A stretch of 64,000 nt of DNA from an uncultured Actinomycetes bacterium (GCA_903825895.1 CAIKCI010000008.1:46700-110699); one strand, 5' to 3'; positions 10,686 to 20,157 are shown, numbered from the stretch's first letter. Made by a program: numbers and translations. The notes: generated by a model from the sequence alone, not told the origin.

Positions 10686-10703
10686 ATTTCAATTGTGACG
10701 ACC

Positions 10704-10723
10704 TCACCTCTGGAAACAGGTGA
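10704..10723. promoter_or_regulatory. Inverted repeat in divergent intergenic region
   Basis: A 6-8-6 inverted repeat (tcacct, eight bases, aggtga) lies in the roughly 190-base divergent region between the DUF1003-like gene and the aldehyde dehydrogenase gene, just upstream of the former. The symmetry could be an operator. There is no T-run to suggest a terminator. No family assignment is possible from the sequence alone. Confidence 0.25.
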
Positions 10724-10878
10724 TGGGCCCTCCTCGTGCCTAGAGTTCATGGTTTCGAGTGTTCAAAGAACCCACATGGCGGTTCATCACGACATTCGAC
10801 GCCGCCGTTTGAGCCGAGTACCGTCTCTTTTGGGGTTGGCTGTAGAGGGAAGCTCTGCGCAAAGTCGAGGGGGGAAAT

Positions 10879-12348
10879 ATGCGTTCACGTCCAGAGGGAC
10901 TCATCCAGGGAATTGCCGAAAAAGGTTTTCTTGTCGGGGCTGATCGACAGACCACGTCATCAGGCGGCACCTACGCCCACCATGATCCAGCAACAGGCGA
11001 GCACCAAGCCGATGTCCTTCTTGGAGGAGCGGATGACATCGCCGAAGCAGTGGCCTGCGCCAAGCAAGCCGGCGACGTATGGGCGAACACCTCGGTTGAC
11101 CAACGAGCAAAAATCCTCTTCCGCCTAGCGGACCTGCTTGAAGCGCACAGCGACGAAGCAGCGACCATCGGAGCACTGGAGAATGGCAGCCCCGTAAGCG
11201 TCGCTCAGTCCGGTCCCTATACGGCAGCATGGGTTCGCTACTACGCCGGGTGGTGCGACAAGATCGAAGGATCCGTCATCCCGACCTATACGAATGTCGG
11301 TCTCGACTACGTACGCCTTGAGCCCTACGGCGTCATCGGTGCGTTGGTCCCGTGGAACGGGCCCATGATGGGTATGGGCCAAAAGGTCGCTCCTGCGCTG
11401 GCGGCGGGCAACACCGTGGTCGTCAAGCCACCCGAGATCGCGCCGTTCGGTGCCTATCGCTTCGCCGAGCTTGCTCTCGAAGCAGGCCTGCCTCCTGGTG
11501 TGTTGAACGTCGTGGCTGGAGGCGCCGAAGCGGGTGAAGCACTCGTACGCCACCCTGATGTTGCCAAAGTGAGTTTCACGGGTGGCCGAGACACAGCTCG
11601 AAAAGTGATCGAGGCCTCAGCTGAGACGATCACTCCCCTCACCTTGGAGCTAGGGGGCAAGTCGGCAAATATTCTCTTCGCTGATGCCGATCTTGATCGC
11701 TTCGTTCCTCACTCAGCCTTCATGGGGGCTCTCTTGCTCTCAGGCCAAGGCTGCGCCTTGCCGACCAGAATCTACGCCCATAACGACATCTACGACCACG
11801 TCATCGATCGCCTCATCGCCACCTTAGAAAACACTCCCGTTGGAGACCCTTTAGATCCGGCGACCATGACCGGTCCCGTCGTGACGAAACAAGCTCAAGA
11901 GCGCATCCTTGGCGTCATCGCACGGGCTCAACGCGAAGGAAGCGGTGAGCTCCTCACGGGAGGTCATGCCCTCGATGGCGATCTCTCTGGGGGCTACTTC
12001 ATCGCTCCCACGCTCTTTGGCGACGTCAGCCACGACAGCGATCTTGCTCGCCAGGAGATCTTCGGGCCGGTCCTCTCGGTCATTCGATTCAGCGACGAAG
12101 AAGAAGTAATCGCCAATGCCAACGATTCAGAGTTTGGCCTTGGCGCATTCGTTTATACCGAAGATCTCGCAAGGGCCAACCGGGTCGCCAAGGCCATGAA
12201 AGCGGGATTCGTGGTTGCGAACACTGAGATCAATATGGGGCCAAACTCACCCTTCGGCGGGTTCAAGCAGAGTGGCTTCGGCCGAGAAGGTGGCCGAGCC
12301 GGTCTCGACGAGTACTTGCTTCCGAAAAATATTTACCTCGGAATCTAG
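10879..12348 (+). CDS. NAD(P)-dependent aldehyde dehydrogenase
   Basis: A 489-residue soluble enzyme that oxidises an aldehyde to a carboxylic acid. Catalytic elements are intact: Asn160 in VPWNGPM, the NAD-binding VSFTGG segment (about 231-236), the general base Glu257 in LELGGKS and the nucleophile Cys292 in SGQGCALPTR. The C-terminal FGPVLSV and PFGGFKQSGFGREGG segments are also canonical. A strong purine-rich ribosome-binding site (aggggggaa) precedes the ATG. Specificity within the family (betaine aldehyde, medium-chain, aromatic) cannot be told. It is a stand-alone gene. Confidence 0.9.
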   Translation: MRSRPEGLIQGIAEKGFLVGADRQTTSSGGTYAHHDPATGEHQADVLLGGADDIAEAVACAKQAGDVWANTSVDQRAKILFRLADLLEAHSDEAATIGALENGSPVSVAQSGPYTAAWVRYYAGWCDKIEGSVIPTYTNVGLDYVRLEPYGVIGALVPWNGPMMGMGQKVAPALAAGNTVVVKPPEIAPFGAYRFAELALEAGLPPGVLNVVAGGAEAGEALVRHPDVAKVSFTGGRDTARKVIEASAETITPLTLELGGKSANILFADADLDRFVPHSAFMGALLLSGQGCALPTRIYAHNDIYDHVIDRLIATLENTPVGDPLDPATMTGPVVTKQAQERILGVIARAQREGSGELLTGGHALDGDLSGGYFIAPTLFGDVSHDSDLARQEIFGPVLSVIRFSDEEEVIANANDSEFGLGAFVYTEDLARANRVAKAMKAGFVVANTEINMGPNSPFGGFKQSGFGREGGRAGLDEYLLPKNIYLGI

Positions 12349-12374
12349 ATACCCGAATCTGTGCTCTTTTGAAA

Positions 12375-12608
12375 CTACTCGTCGTTCTGACTACTGACGA
12401 TGTTTGACTTAAAGATCAAAAGACAGCCATAGACAATGGTGTAAAAAATAACGACCAGTGCGATCAGCGAAATTTGCGAATACAGCACGATGGCAAAAAG
12501 AATCAGGACCACATAGATCGCAGTAGCGAATTTCGCTTGCCAAGTGAGGAAGGCGATTCCTCCACCTTCCTTTTTGGCAAACCAAAGTTCTTTTTCTTGT
12601 TCGGCCAT
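12375..12608 (-). CDS. Small two-helix membrane protein, unknown function
   Basis: A 77-residue protein starting MAEQEKELWFAKK, with two closely spaced hydrophobic segments (about residues 28-46 and 48-66) that would form a membrane hairpin. I do not recognise the family. The ATG at 12608 is supported by an aaggggagag ribosome-binding site; the longer open frame upstream runs into the tRNA gene and is not credible. It sits 20 bases from the tRNA 3' end on the same strand and may be co-transcribed with it. Confidence 0.6.
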   Translation of the reverse strand: MAEQEKELWFAKKEGGGIAFLTWQAKFATAIYVVLILFAIVLYSQISLIALVVIFYTIVYGCLLIFKSNIVSSQNDE

Positions 12609-12628
12609 CTCTCCCCTTCGTTGTTGCG

Positions 12629-12702
<74 letters not shown>

Positions 12703-12878
12703 GATGAATTCCAAGGGTAGTCGTTGCTCATGATTCTCTTGTGGTCTCCACGAAACGTCACCGTCGCCATTCTCTGGCGGCTGCGGTAGACCCTTCGACG
12801 CCTTCTTTGTGCTCCAAGAATTTCCAGCCCTTATTTCTTCACCAATAAAAAAATTTCCTGCTTGCCCTCTGAGAAACC

Positions 12879-15455
12879 TCACGCTGTTTGACGTTGGACC
12901 AGCGAGGCAAAAAGACCGTCTTTTCTCATTAATTCCTCAAAAGATCCAATTTCTGCGACTTCACCTGCATCAATTACAACAATCCGATCTGCACTCTTGA
13001 TCGTTGAAAGTCGGTGAGCGATCACGATCCGAGTGCACTTCAGATTCTTTAGGGCAGCGGTTATTTGAGCTTGCGCTTCATTGTCAAGTGCGCTGGTTGC
13101 TTCATCCAGAATCATAATCTTGGGGCGGTGAACAAGCGCTCTTGCTATGAGGATTCTTTGTGCTTGACCTCCTGAAATATTTGTGGGGTCAATCAGCGTC
13201 TGCATCCCCATCGGCATTGCTTTGATTTCCTCGGCTATCGCCGCTTCTTCCGCAGCTTTCCAAGCTAATTGCTCGTCTGATGAGGCTGCTCCAACAATAT
13301 TCTTCAGAATTGAAGATCTCGTGATTCTCCCGCTCTGCACAACCACTCCCATTTGTCGCCGCACTAAAGTTGGGTCAAGATCCTTCAGGTTTTTTCCATC
13401 ATAAAATATTTCCCCGGACTCTGGCGACTCGAAGGCAAGCAATAATCTCGTGATAGTGGACTTTCCAGCGCCCGAGGGCCCCACCAGCGCGATCATTTCA
13501 CCTGGTTGAGCGGAAAATGAAAGATCTCTTAAGACCAGAGGTGTCTCAGAGTTATAACGAAATGCAATATGAGAAAAATCAATCTTTCCTTCCAGCACCC
13601 CAGGGTCTTGAAGATTCCCGCCTGTTTCCGTTGACTCCCCCATGATGGGTTCAAGCAGATTGTACGTAGGGGCAATTGTTGCCAGAGGAGCCAAGAGCCC
13701 GGATAGTCCGGCCACGGCTGCGAAGGCCAATGAGTACGAACTGTAAAAGGACAAGTAGGTCGCTTGGCTAATATTCGGTGCAGCACCGGACCACATATAG
13801 GACACAGAGAGGTAAAAGAGCGCTGGGGCGGCTGCGGCAGAAAATAAGAACCAGGACTGGACTCGACCAGTCACGATTGTTATTCGTGCCTGCGATGAAA
13901 TTCCGGTTCTCACAAGCTCGAAGTATTTCGCAGCAAGCCGATTCTCGGCATTGGCGATCCTAATTTTCGAAAGCCCATTCAGCATTTGAACCATCCACCC
14001 ATTCGAAGTAATTGACGAGTGGAGCGACAGGGTGGTCTGTCTGTTCAAGGCCCGGAGTCCCCAAATCAATACAAACACCGTAAGCATCATGAATACTGCG
14101 CCTACTAAGCCCAGGAGTACACTGTAGTAGAGCATTTCAGCGACATAAAAAATACCAAATATCGCCCCAAGGGTCGCGCTGACGACCTGAACACTAAGAA
14201 TTGAAGACAAGCTATTGACCGCCATGGATCTCACGGCCAAATCCCCGCTGCTGTATTGACGAAAAAACGAAACCGGCAGCGAGAGGAGTCGATCCCAAAA
14301 CGCAGACTGAAGATTTCGAGTTGAAATCTGTGAGATCGCCGAAACGGTGAAATTCTGGACAAGCGAAAACACGAAAATAACGATTGAGCACACTGCTAGA
14401 GCAATTCCTGCTTCAATCAAGAGCGACTGCTCTCCCCGGGGTATGAGCGATCCAACAATTTCATTCGTCAGAATTGGCGTCACCATCCCGGCGGCCACAA
14501 CTCCGATCGCCATCAGAATCGCCAGAACCCACTTTCCCCCCATGCCTCGCAAACCCAAGCGCATGATGTCGCGGATGTGGGCAGGCCCTGTCGGTGCCAA
14601 CGGCGCATAAAACTCCTGCGCTACCGGTTCGATCTGCTTTTTTAGTTGCGGAGTTAAGAGTTCGGGTTCTACATCGCTGGAACGCTGGATTTGGAATTTA
14701 CCGCGCTTCTTGAAGAGCGCCACTGGCTCAAAACTTCCATCATCATGTTTCATCACACCCAACATCGGTATCACTGCATCACGATCCCATGACTCAGAAA
14801 GTTGGAGTGGTCGGAATCGGATGTTGGATTTATGGGCAATCAGTTCGAGAGGACTTTTTGCCACGTCAAGTTCAGTCTGAGTGGGTGCTGCAACTACGAA
14901 CCCTTGCACGTTCCCAAGGTGAGTCAACACGGCGACCAAACGATTGATGTCCAAATCGATGTCTGGATCACGGAAAGTCTCGGCGGAGAAGATCGTCCGG
15001 TCAATTTCCTCGCTCAAGATCGATTCGGATTGTTGAAGCGAGGTCTGTAGTCGTTCCTGCTCCCTCTCGTTCTCTTTTTGTACAAACAATGTTGCTTGCC
15101 CTGCGAGGACCTCCCCAATAGTCTCTTTAGTGATCTTTTCAAAGATGGCGGAATCAATTCCTATCGTCTTCGCAACAAGAAGTCCGAACGCTTCAGCATC
15201 GCCTTGAGTCCCTGCGGTAGGTACGACCGAAGAGTCTTCGCGCGGAACAATGATCAAAGCGATGTCACTGTCTGCCGGGAATGCAACACCACCATCGACG
15301 ATGGTCGCTAACGGAATGAGGCGTCCACTGGCCAACGAAACAAAGACATCTGCATCATCCCCCACAGCCTTCATCGGGCCCGTTTCAGTAGTCAATTGAA
15401 CAACTTTCGTCATGTTTTCCTTAGCTGAAGATGGTTCGTTGTTAACTTCCGACAT
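12879..15455 (-). CDS. NHLM-type peptide exporter ABC transporter, non-peptidase half (ABC2)
   Basis: An 858-residue fused permease-ATPase. The N-terminal 290 or so residues form a soluble region without transmembrane segments, typical of the second ABC protein of NHLM (nitrile-hydratase-leader/Nif11) peptide systems. Five to six membrane helices follow (about 310-590), then a nucleotide-binding domain with Walker A GPSGAGKST, signature SGGQAQR, Walker B IMILDEATSALD and the H-loop AHRLSTI. There is no C39 cysteine protease, so it likely partners the adjacent C39 exporter. The ATG at 15455 is preferred over a GTG at 15461 because the gagggtgg ribosome-binding site is then properly spaced; it overlaps the C39 exporter stop by 14 bases. 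It is the last gene of the operon; a T-run at 12847-12853 follows but with only a weak hairpin. Confidence 0.88.
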   Translation of the reverse strand: MSEVNNEPSSAKENMTKVVQLTTETGPMKAVGDDADVFVSLASGRLIPLATIVDGGVAFPADSDIALIIVPREDSSVVPTAGTQGDAEAFGLLVAKTIGIDSAIFEKITKETIGEVLAGQATLFVQKENEREQERLQTSLQQSESILSEEIDRTIFSAETFRDPDIDLDINRLVAVLTHLGNVQGFVVAAPTQTELDVAKSPLELIAHKSNIRFRPLQLSESWDRDAVIPMLGVMKHDDGSFEPVALFKKRGKFQIQRSSDVEPELLTPQLKKQIEPVAQEFYAPLAPTGPAHIRDIMRLGLRGMGGKWVLAILMAIGVVAAGMVTPILTNEIVGSLIPRGEQSLLIEAGIALAVCSIVIFVFSLVQNFTVSAISQISTRNLQSAFWDRLLSLPVSFFRQYSSGDLAVRSMAVNSLSSILSVQVVSATLGAIFGIFYVAEMLYYSVLLGLVGAVFMMLTVFVLIWGLRALNRQTTLSLHSSITSNGWMVQMLNGLSKIRIANAENRLAAKYFELVRTGISSQARITIVTGRVQSWFLFSAAAAPALFYLSVSYMWSGAAPNISQATYLSFYSSYSLAFAAVAGLSGLLAPLATIAPTYNLLEPIMGESTETGGNLQDPGVLEGKIDFSHIAFRYNSETPLVLRDLSFSAQPGEMIALVGPSGAGKSTITRLLLAFESPESGEIFYDGKNLKDLDPTLVRRQMGVVVQSGRITRSSILKNIVGAASSDEQLAWKAAEEAAIAEEIKAMPMGMQTLIDPTNISGGQAQRILIARALVHRPKIMILDEATSALDNEAQAQITAALKNLKCTRIVIAHRLSTIKSADRIVVIDAGEVAEIGSFEELMRKDGLFASLVQRQTA

Positions 15456-17664
15456 TTCCACCCTCCCCTGCTTCCTGGATCATTTTCCTATATAACCCAT
15501 TGAGTCCCATCAGATCGTCGTGAGTTCCGCGCTCGAGTACTTGACCGCCTCTACCCAGGACAATGATTTCATCTGAGTCTCGAATCGTGCTCAGTCGGTG
15601 AGCGATTATCAGAGCGGCGACACCTCGGCGGCGCACAGCATTGTCAACTAACTTCTCGGTAATGTCATCCAGCGCACTCGTAGCCTCGTCCATAATCAAG
15701 AGGCGTGGATTGCGGACCAGCGACCTTGCAATCTCAATTCGCTGAGCTTGGCCCCCACTAAAATTTCTTCCGTCTTCTTCAACTCGGGCGTCGATTGATC
15801 CCGGCCGAGCGAGTACGTCGTCAAGAATCTGGGCATCTTCAAGAGCACTCACAATTTGATCCTCTTGAATCGAATCATCCCAGAGTGTGACGTTCTGCCG
15901 CACCGTACCCTCAAACAAAACGATATTTTGATCAACCTTTGAAATATAATTTTCAAGAACACCGATGGGGTACTGATCAATAGTTTTCTCGTCGTAGAAC
16001 ACAGACCCTGACCGAGGCGTGAGCAAGCCAGCAGCAATGTTTCCAATCGTTGTTTTCCCCGCACCTGAGGTTCCCACGAGTGCAATCCGATGCCCTGGTT
16101 TCACCTCAAGACTAAAATCTTGAAGCACTAACGGCGCTTTGTCGCCGTAGCCAAAGGACACTCGGTCCAACCGCAAATGTCCTGAGATTTCAGGAACTTT
16201 CTCACCAGGCTCCAAAGTCGGACGAGAAAAACGCACACTCTCCTTATTTGTCAACACATCATCAATGGCGTTGAGGCTTGAGGTGACCGTTTGGATTTGG
16301 CTACCAGTCCCCATCAACGTCTGAATTGGGCTGCTCAAACTTGACGCCAGCGATTGGACTGCAAGAAGTGCACCGATGGTAAAGGTGCCTTGAATGGTAA
16401 AAATTCCCCCGAGAATCAAAATGGACGCTGAAACGAGCGCCATAATTGCTGTCGGCAGTGCTGCCAAAAGTGCGGACGTTGGCACCAGTGCGGCCGTCGC
16501 CGAGATGTACTCCGCCTGTTGTCCTTCAAGGCTGACGAAGGTCTCGTCTTCCCGACCAGTTGACTTCAACGTCTCAATATCTCGAATCGAAGCCGTGGTA
16601 AGACCACGAAGTTCGTTTTGTCGACGGAGGATTCGATTTTCGGAATCAGTCCGCTGACGTTGAACGAGTCGAAGGACGACAACATTGATCGCTGTCAGCA
16701 CGAGAACCACTATCGCAATGATCCAGTTGTAATAAAAAAGGAGCGCCGCATACCCAGCTACTGCAAGCATTGATATCGCAGCACTCGCCATCTGACCGGC
16801 TAAAACCTGAGCTACCACCGTGTTGTAACTAATGCGTTGACTCAGGTCTCCCGCTGCTCGTTCCATATAAAAAATAAGAGGAAGGCGCAGTAAGCGATCC
16901 ACCATCCCCACCGTGCCCACGAGCGTAAACTTTGCTTGGAGGCGCGCCAGGACTCCATACTGGAGAAGATTAAGTCCAGCTCTGAAAAGACCAATGACGA
17001 AGAGTGCCCCTATGAGATCAGTGAGCAGGCTCTTCCGGGCTGAACCGAGGACATCATTAATGAACACTTGATTGATAGGAGCCAAAGCGAGGGCCAGAAT
17101 CATCCCAAGCACTCCGGTGTAAATCGCGAAATTTACCCCAGCGACACTATTTTTCAGTCTCTTCCATAGTCCTTTTGACGGGTGATATCTCGATCCTTCC
17201 TTCGTAAAAGATTCCTTGGGTTGAAACGTCACGACGACCCCCGAGTAACCCTCATCGAACTCATCGGTCCGCAATTCGTACCGTCCTCGAGCGGGGTCAT
17301 TGACGTAGAATTTTCCGCCGTGCGCCCCCTCGAGGACCATGAAATGACTACGGCGCCACCAGATCATCGCTGGCACTGAAACACCGTTCAAGGCCTCTGT
17401 CGTGAGACTAAGGCCTTCATGCGACAACCCATTAGCTTCTCCTGCATCGGCCACGGCCTGCGCACTTGCACCATTACGATCAACGCCGCACTCCTCACGC
17501 AATTGGTCAAGCGTGATCCATCTCCCATAATGAGCAAGAATCATTCCAAGAGACGCTGCTCCACACTCCGTCGCTGCTTGCTGGAAAAACGAGGGTACCG
17601 CCACTCTCTTTGGATGCGTGGTCACACTTGCCACTGCAGCGGCATTCTCTTGGGTTGAGGTCAT
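15442..17664 (-). CDS. C39 peptidase-containing NHLM peptide exporter (ABC1)
   Basis: A 740-residue peptidase-containing ABC transporter that should cleave the leader at a double-glycine-type site and export the mature peptide. The N-terminal C39 domain has all catalytic residues: oxyanion Gln28 and Cys34 in QQAATECGAASLG, His107 in RRSHFMVLEG and Asp123 in VNDPARG. A six-helix permease follows (about 170-450), then an ATPase with Walker A GTSGAGKTT, signature SGGQAQR and Walker B LLIMDEATSALD. The ATG at 17664 has a gggggaaa ribosome-binding site and lies 2 bases after the HlyD stop; an upstream TTG start is less likely. It is the only protease in the cluster, so leader removal probably happens here. 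Confidence 0.92.
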   Translation of the reverse strand: MTSTQENAAAVASVTTHPKRVAVPSFFQQAATECGAASLGMILAHYGRWITLDQLREECGVDRNGASAQAVADAGEANGLSHEGLSLTTEALNGVSVPAMIWWRRSHFMVLEGAHGGKFYVNDPARGRYELRTDEFDEGYSGVVVTFQPKESFTKEGSRYHPSKGLWKRLKNSVAGVNFAIYTGVLGMILALALAPINQVFINDVLGSARKSLLTDLIGALFVIGLFRAGLNLLQYGVLARLQAKFTLVGTVGMVDRLLRLPLIFYMERAAGDLSQRISYNTVVAQVLAGQMASAAISMLAVAGYAALLFYYNWIIAIVVLVLTAINVVVLRLVQRQRTDSENRILRRQNELRGLTTASIRDIETLKSTGREDETFVSLEGQQAEYISATAALVPTSALLAALPTAIMALVSASILILGGIFTIQGTFTIGALLAVQSLASSLSSPIQTLMGTGSQIQTVTSSLNAIDDVLTNKESVRFSRPTLEPGEKVPEISGHLRLDRVSFGYGDKAPLVLQDFSLEVKPGHRIALVGTSGAGKTTIGNIAAGLLTPRSGSVFYDEKTIDQYPIGVLENYISKVDQNIVLFEGTVRQNVTLWDDSIQEDQIVSALEDAQILDDVLARPGSIDARVEEDGRNFSGGQAQRIEIARSLVRNPRLLIMDEATSALDDITEKLVDNAVRRRGVAALIIAHRLSTIRDSDEIIVLGRGGQVLERGTHDDLMGLNGLYRKMIQEAGEGGNVGS

Positions 17665-17665
17665 C

Positions 17666-18463
17666 TTATTTTCCCCCAAACATGATGTTAATGAAATGAG
17701 GATTCGAATACAGATAACTCACTTGAGCGAGTGCGCCCGGCGCTGGAAGAAAGCTTGACCCACCGAGGCCGTTCAACTGCATCCTGACGGCATAGACGAC
17801 CCCACCTCCGCTCTTTTGCCAACTTTGCACCACGCCCGGGGAGTCGGAGGAGAGCGACAAGGATGTAATCGATGCTGGCGTCTGACCCTTGCTCATGATC
17901 TTTCCCATGCCCTGGAAGACTTGATCGGTTGCCGGATTCACCAATTCAATATTCATATTTTGCCCAAGTGGCAACAGGACAATTTGCTGGGCTGGCACGT
18001 AGCCCACCACGACGACCCCTTTTGTCGGATTCGGGGCCGTCACAAGGACAAGCAACGATTGGCCGATACTCACTGATTCACCGTTCATGACCGAGAGACT
18101 CTGAATCGTTCCCTTGACAGGAACCTCTACAGGGAGATTGGGAGATCCATCGAAAGGAGTGATAAAGCCGATAACTTGATTGGGCTCGACGTTCTGATGA
18201 AGTATCGCGGAGTTGTCGAAGGTAAATATTCCTGTAGCTGGAGACGACACAACATGGGAGTAAGCCTCCATGTCAACAACCGCAGTGAACGAAGTCGTTT
18301 GCGGCACGGTTGCCACAAAACACCACACCACGACGGCAGCGATTGCGATTGATACAACCCCAAGCGCCCACCATCCGCGCGATCGCGTTGTCTTCAAAAT
18401 CAGGTCTAAATTCTCCGGACTTTTAGTCTGTCGAGTTCCCGCAACTGCATGATTTTCTGCCAT
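17666..18463 (-). CDS. HlyD-family secretion adaptor of an NHLM-type peptide system
   Basis: A 265-residue membrane-fusion/adaptor protein. One N-terminal transmembrane helix (about residues 31-52) follows a short cytoplasmic tail, and the remainder is a beta-rich periplasmic-type domain with lipoyl-like half motifs (VVSSPATGIF near 70, VKGTIQSLSVMNGESVSIGQSLL near 114-136). It is shorter than HlyD proper and lacks a long coiled-coil hairpin, as in the secretion proteins paired with NHLM exporters. In a probable single-membrane actinobacterium it would extend the exporter outward rather than reach an outer membrane. A ggaaggg ribosome-binding site precedes the ATG. It starts the export half of the operon, 81 bases after the sulfotransferase. 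Confidence 0.85.
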   Translation of the reverse strand: MAENHAVAGTRQTKSPENLDLILKTTRSRGWWALGVVSIAIAAVVVWCFVATVPQTTSFTAVVDMEAYSHVVSSPATGIFTFDNSAILHQNVEPNQVIGFITPFDGSPNLPVEVPVKGTIQSLSVMNGESVSIGQSLLVLVTAPNPTKGVVVVGYVPAQQIVLLPLGQNMNIELVNPATDQVFQGMGKIMSKGQTPASITSLSLSSDSPGVVQSWQKSGGGVVYAVRMQLNGLGGSSFLPAPGALAQVSYLYSNPHFINIMFGGK

Positions 18464-18544
18464 CTGAAAAGCCCTTCCGTTCTCAATATTGCTAAAACTG
18501 CGCTATCGATCGAATGCGTCCTTGTTTGTTTTCCGGATAAGAAC

Positions 18545-19369
18545 CTAAAAATACCCCATTGTCCTCATGACATCACGATGATCACGGACCACTCTTTCTT
18601 GCAGAACCTCTGCTAACTCAAATCTCCACGAATCGGCTTCCCCGCGTCTGAAGAATGCACGCTCAACTGACGCTGTTTCTCGAAACCCATTGATGATTTC
18701 AGCCGCTGCAAGCACGTCATGCGATGATGCAGCCACTGCCCTATTTATTGAGTCTGGATTGTGAGGGATATTTAACCAGTCGCCCATCTTCACTGCGGCA
18801 GTGACTGGATCGGCCAAGATGTCCTCGAAGCGCAAAATGAGAACAGGAATGTCGCCTTGTGTCGTCCATGAACGCACATTTGTCGACCATGAGGAGAGAA
18901 GCGATTTTTCGTTCGGCAGATGCATCTGCCCAACGACGAACTCTTCATTGGACATTATTTCAATGGCTCTTTCGTGGATGACACCCATGTGATGCGCCCA
19001 GCTCACAGCAACTGCGCGCGGGTCTCTCACTAAATAAATGGCTCGAGCGCCTTCAGGCTGCCAATTGCGCGGCACTCCGTCTGCCGCAGGTAGCCAGGCA
19101 TCATGGGTTTTGAGTCTGACGAATGAGTCACCTTGTCGCAACGTTGCTGCGACTGATCGGCGGTACTTAAGAGCTTCTCGTTCCGTGAGGTCACTAAACG
19201 ACCCCCGGATATTCAACTCCTCATTGTCGCCTCCCAATCCTCCAGGGATGCGGTTGATATCAGGTTCTCGATCTGTCTCTAACGCAGTGAGCAGAATTCT
19301 CACCCAGGTATTCCCGGATTTCGGATAGGAAGCGATCCAGGCAACTCTGCTCGAAGGCGGAGTACTCAT
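18545..19369 (-). CDS. PAPS-dependent sulfotransferase in the peptide cluster
   Basis: A 274-residue cytosolic sulfotransferase of the Sulfotransfer_1 type. It shows the 5'-phosphosulfate loop SYPKSGNTW (residues 14-22), a candidate catalytic His89 in RLKTHDAW, the 3'-phosphate motif YLVRDPRAVAVSW with Arg115 and Ser123, and a C-terminal RRGEADSWR resembling the RKGxxGDWK nucleotide-binding region. It would transfer sulfate from PAPS to a hydroxyl or amine. The ATG at 19369 overlaps the preceding stop as ATGA, which decides the start against a longer frame. Its position inside the YcaO/TfuA operon suggests the substrate is the peptide, possibly Tyr, Ser or Thr of the core, but that is inference. 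No PAPS synthesis genes are nearby. Confidence 0.88.
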   Translation of the reverse strand: MSTPPSSRVAWIASYPKSGNTWVRILLTALETDREPDINRIPGGLGGDNEELNIRGSFSDLTEREALKYRRSVAATLRQGDSFVRLKTHDAWLPAADGVPRNWQPEGARAIYLVRDPRAVAVSWAHHMGVIHERAIEIMSNEEFVVGQMHLPNEKSLLSSWSTNVRSWTTQGDIPVLILRFEDILADPVTAAVKMGDWLNIPHNPDSINRAVAASSHDVLAAAEIINGFRETASVERAFFRRGEADSWRFELAEVLQERVVRDHRDVMRTMGYF

Positions 19370-20157
19370 GCCAGAATTCCGCCAAGAACTTGAGCGATTT
19401 GGTCGGCTACGACTGATGGTTTCCATTGTATTGCCGTCTCGTCTCGTGCTGTTGGGCGGCCGACTGTAATTCGGGGACCGTCTGGAAACAGAAAGCCACG
19501 TTTTGGCATCCCAACGATAGCGCCCGCCGATTGATGGAACTGAGGCCTCCAGGCCAATTCCGAATTATTCGAAACCGATAGTCCAGTTAATCCCTGGGAA
19601 ACCCCCATGGTCACGTAACAGGAGAGAACCGCATCTTGCGCCATCTCATGAAAATTGAGCTGCCGACGATCAGTGCCAGATTCTAGGGACTCCTGTTCAA
19701 TTTCAGGAAAAAGGTATTGGGCGACGGGAGTATCGAGTCGAGCAGTTGACTCCCCGCCCATCATCACGCCATCATCCTTGAATGCGATATTCCCGTCGGC
19801 TACAAGCCTCCAGCCCCGTTGCACAAATAGACAGGCCGTTACCGTTGCTCCGACTCTCTCACCCCCGAGGAACAACACACCGAATCCATCGCGCTCGACA
19901 GCACTACCTCGCAATACCCCGAAGTCGTTCTTGAGAAGCCATTGTCCTTCAGCCCAACGGCCCAGCCGTGCACGAAGCATCGCTTCTTCCTTGGAGCTTG
20001 GACATTCAATGGCTATCTGACTTTTCGTCACAATAATTCTTCCTAAGCCTGGAAAACCCAAGACAGAAGACTCAGAATCCTGACTGAGTTCAGCCAGGGG
20101 ACCCTCAGTTGCTGCTGCGGCCTGTCGGAAAATGTAAGGAAATGCAGGCAGAGGCAT
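19366..20157 (-). CDS. HPr-kinase-like protein with degenerate P-loop
   Basis: A 263-residue protein with no confident full-length match that I recognise, but its centre follows the HprK pattern: a beta strand, a P-loop, a helix, then RGWRL and an acidic strand. Here the sequence is VLFLGGERVGATVTACL (about residues 94-110) followed by FVQRGWRLVADGNIAF. In active HprK-type kinases the loop is GxSGxGKST and the later strand is LxxDD; here the Walker lysine is replaced (Ala104) and only one Asp (Asp121) remains. HprK-type kinases phosphorylate some lasso-peptide precursors, so this may be a pseudokinase that binds precursor, or a divergent enzyme. It starts directly after the TfuA stop and overlaps the sulfotransferase start (ATGA). 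Confidence 0.6.
   Translation of the reverse strand: MPLPAFPYIFRQAAAATEGPLAELSQDSESSVLGFPGLGRIIVTKSQIAIECPSSKEEAMLRARLGRWAEGQWLLKNDFGVLRGSAVERDGFGVLFLGGERVGATVTACLFVQRGWRLVADGNIAFKDDGVMMGGESTARLDTPVAQYLFPEIEQESLESGTDRRQLNFHEMAQDAVLSCYVTMGVSQGLTGLSVSNNSELAWRPQFHQSAGAIVGMPKRGFLFPDGPRITVGRPTARDETAIQWKPSVVADQIAQVLGGILA

Noticed and set aside
12840..12878. Terminator after the second exporter gene
   Set aside because: There is a seven-T run on the minus strand, but the preceding hairpin is too weak to call.
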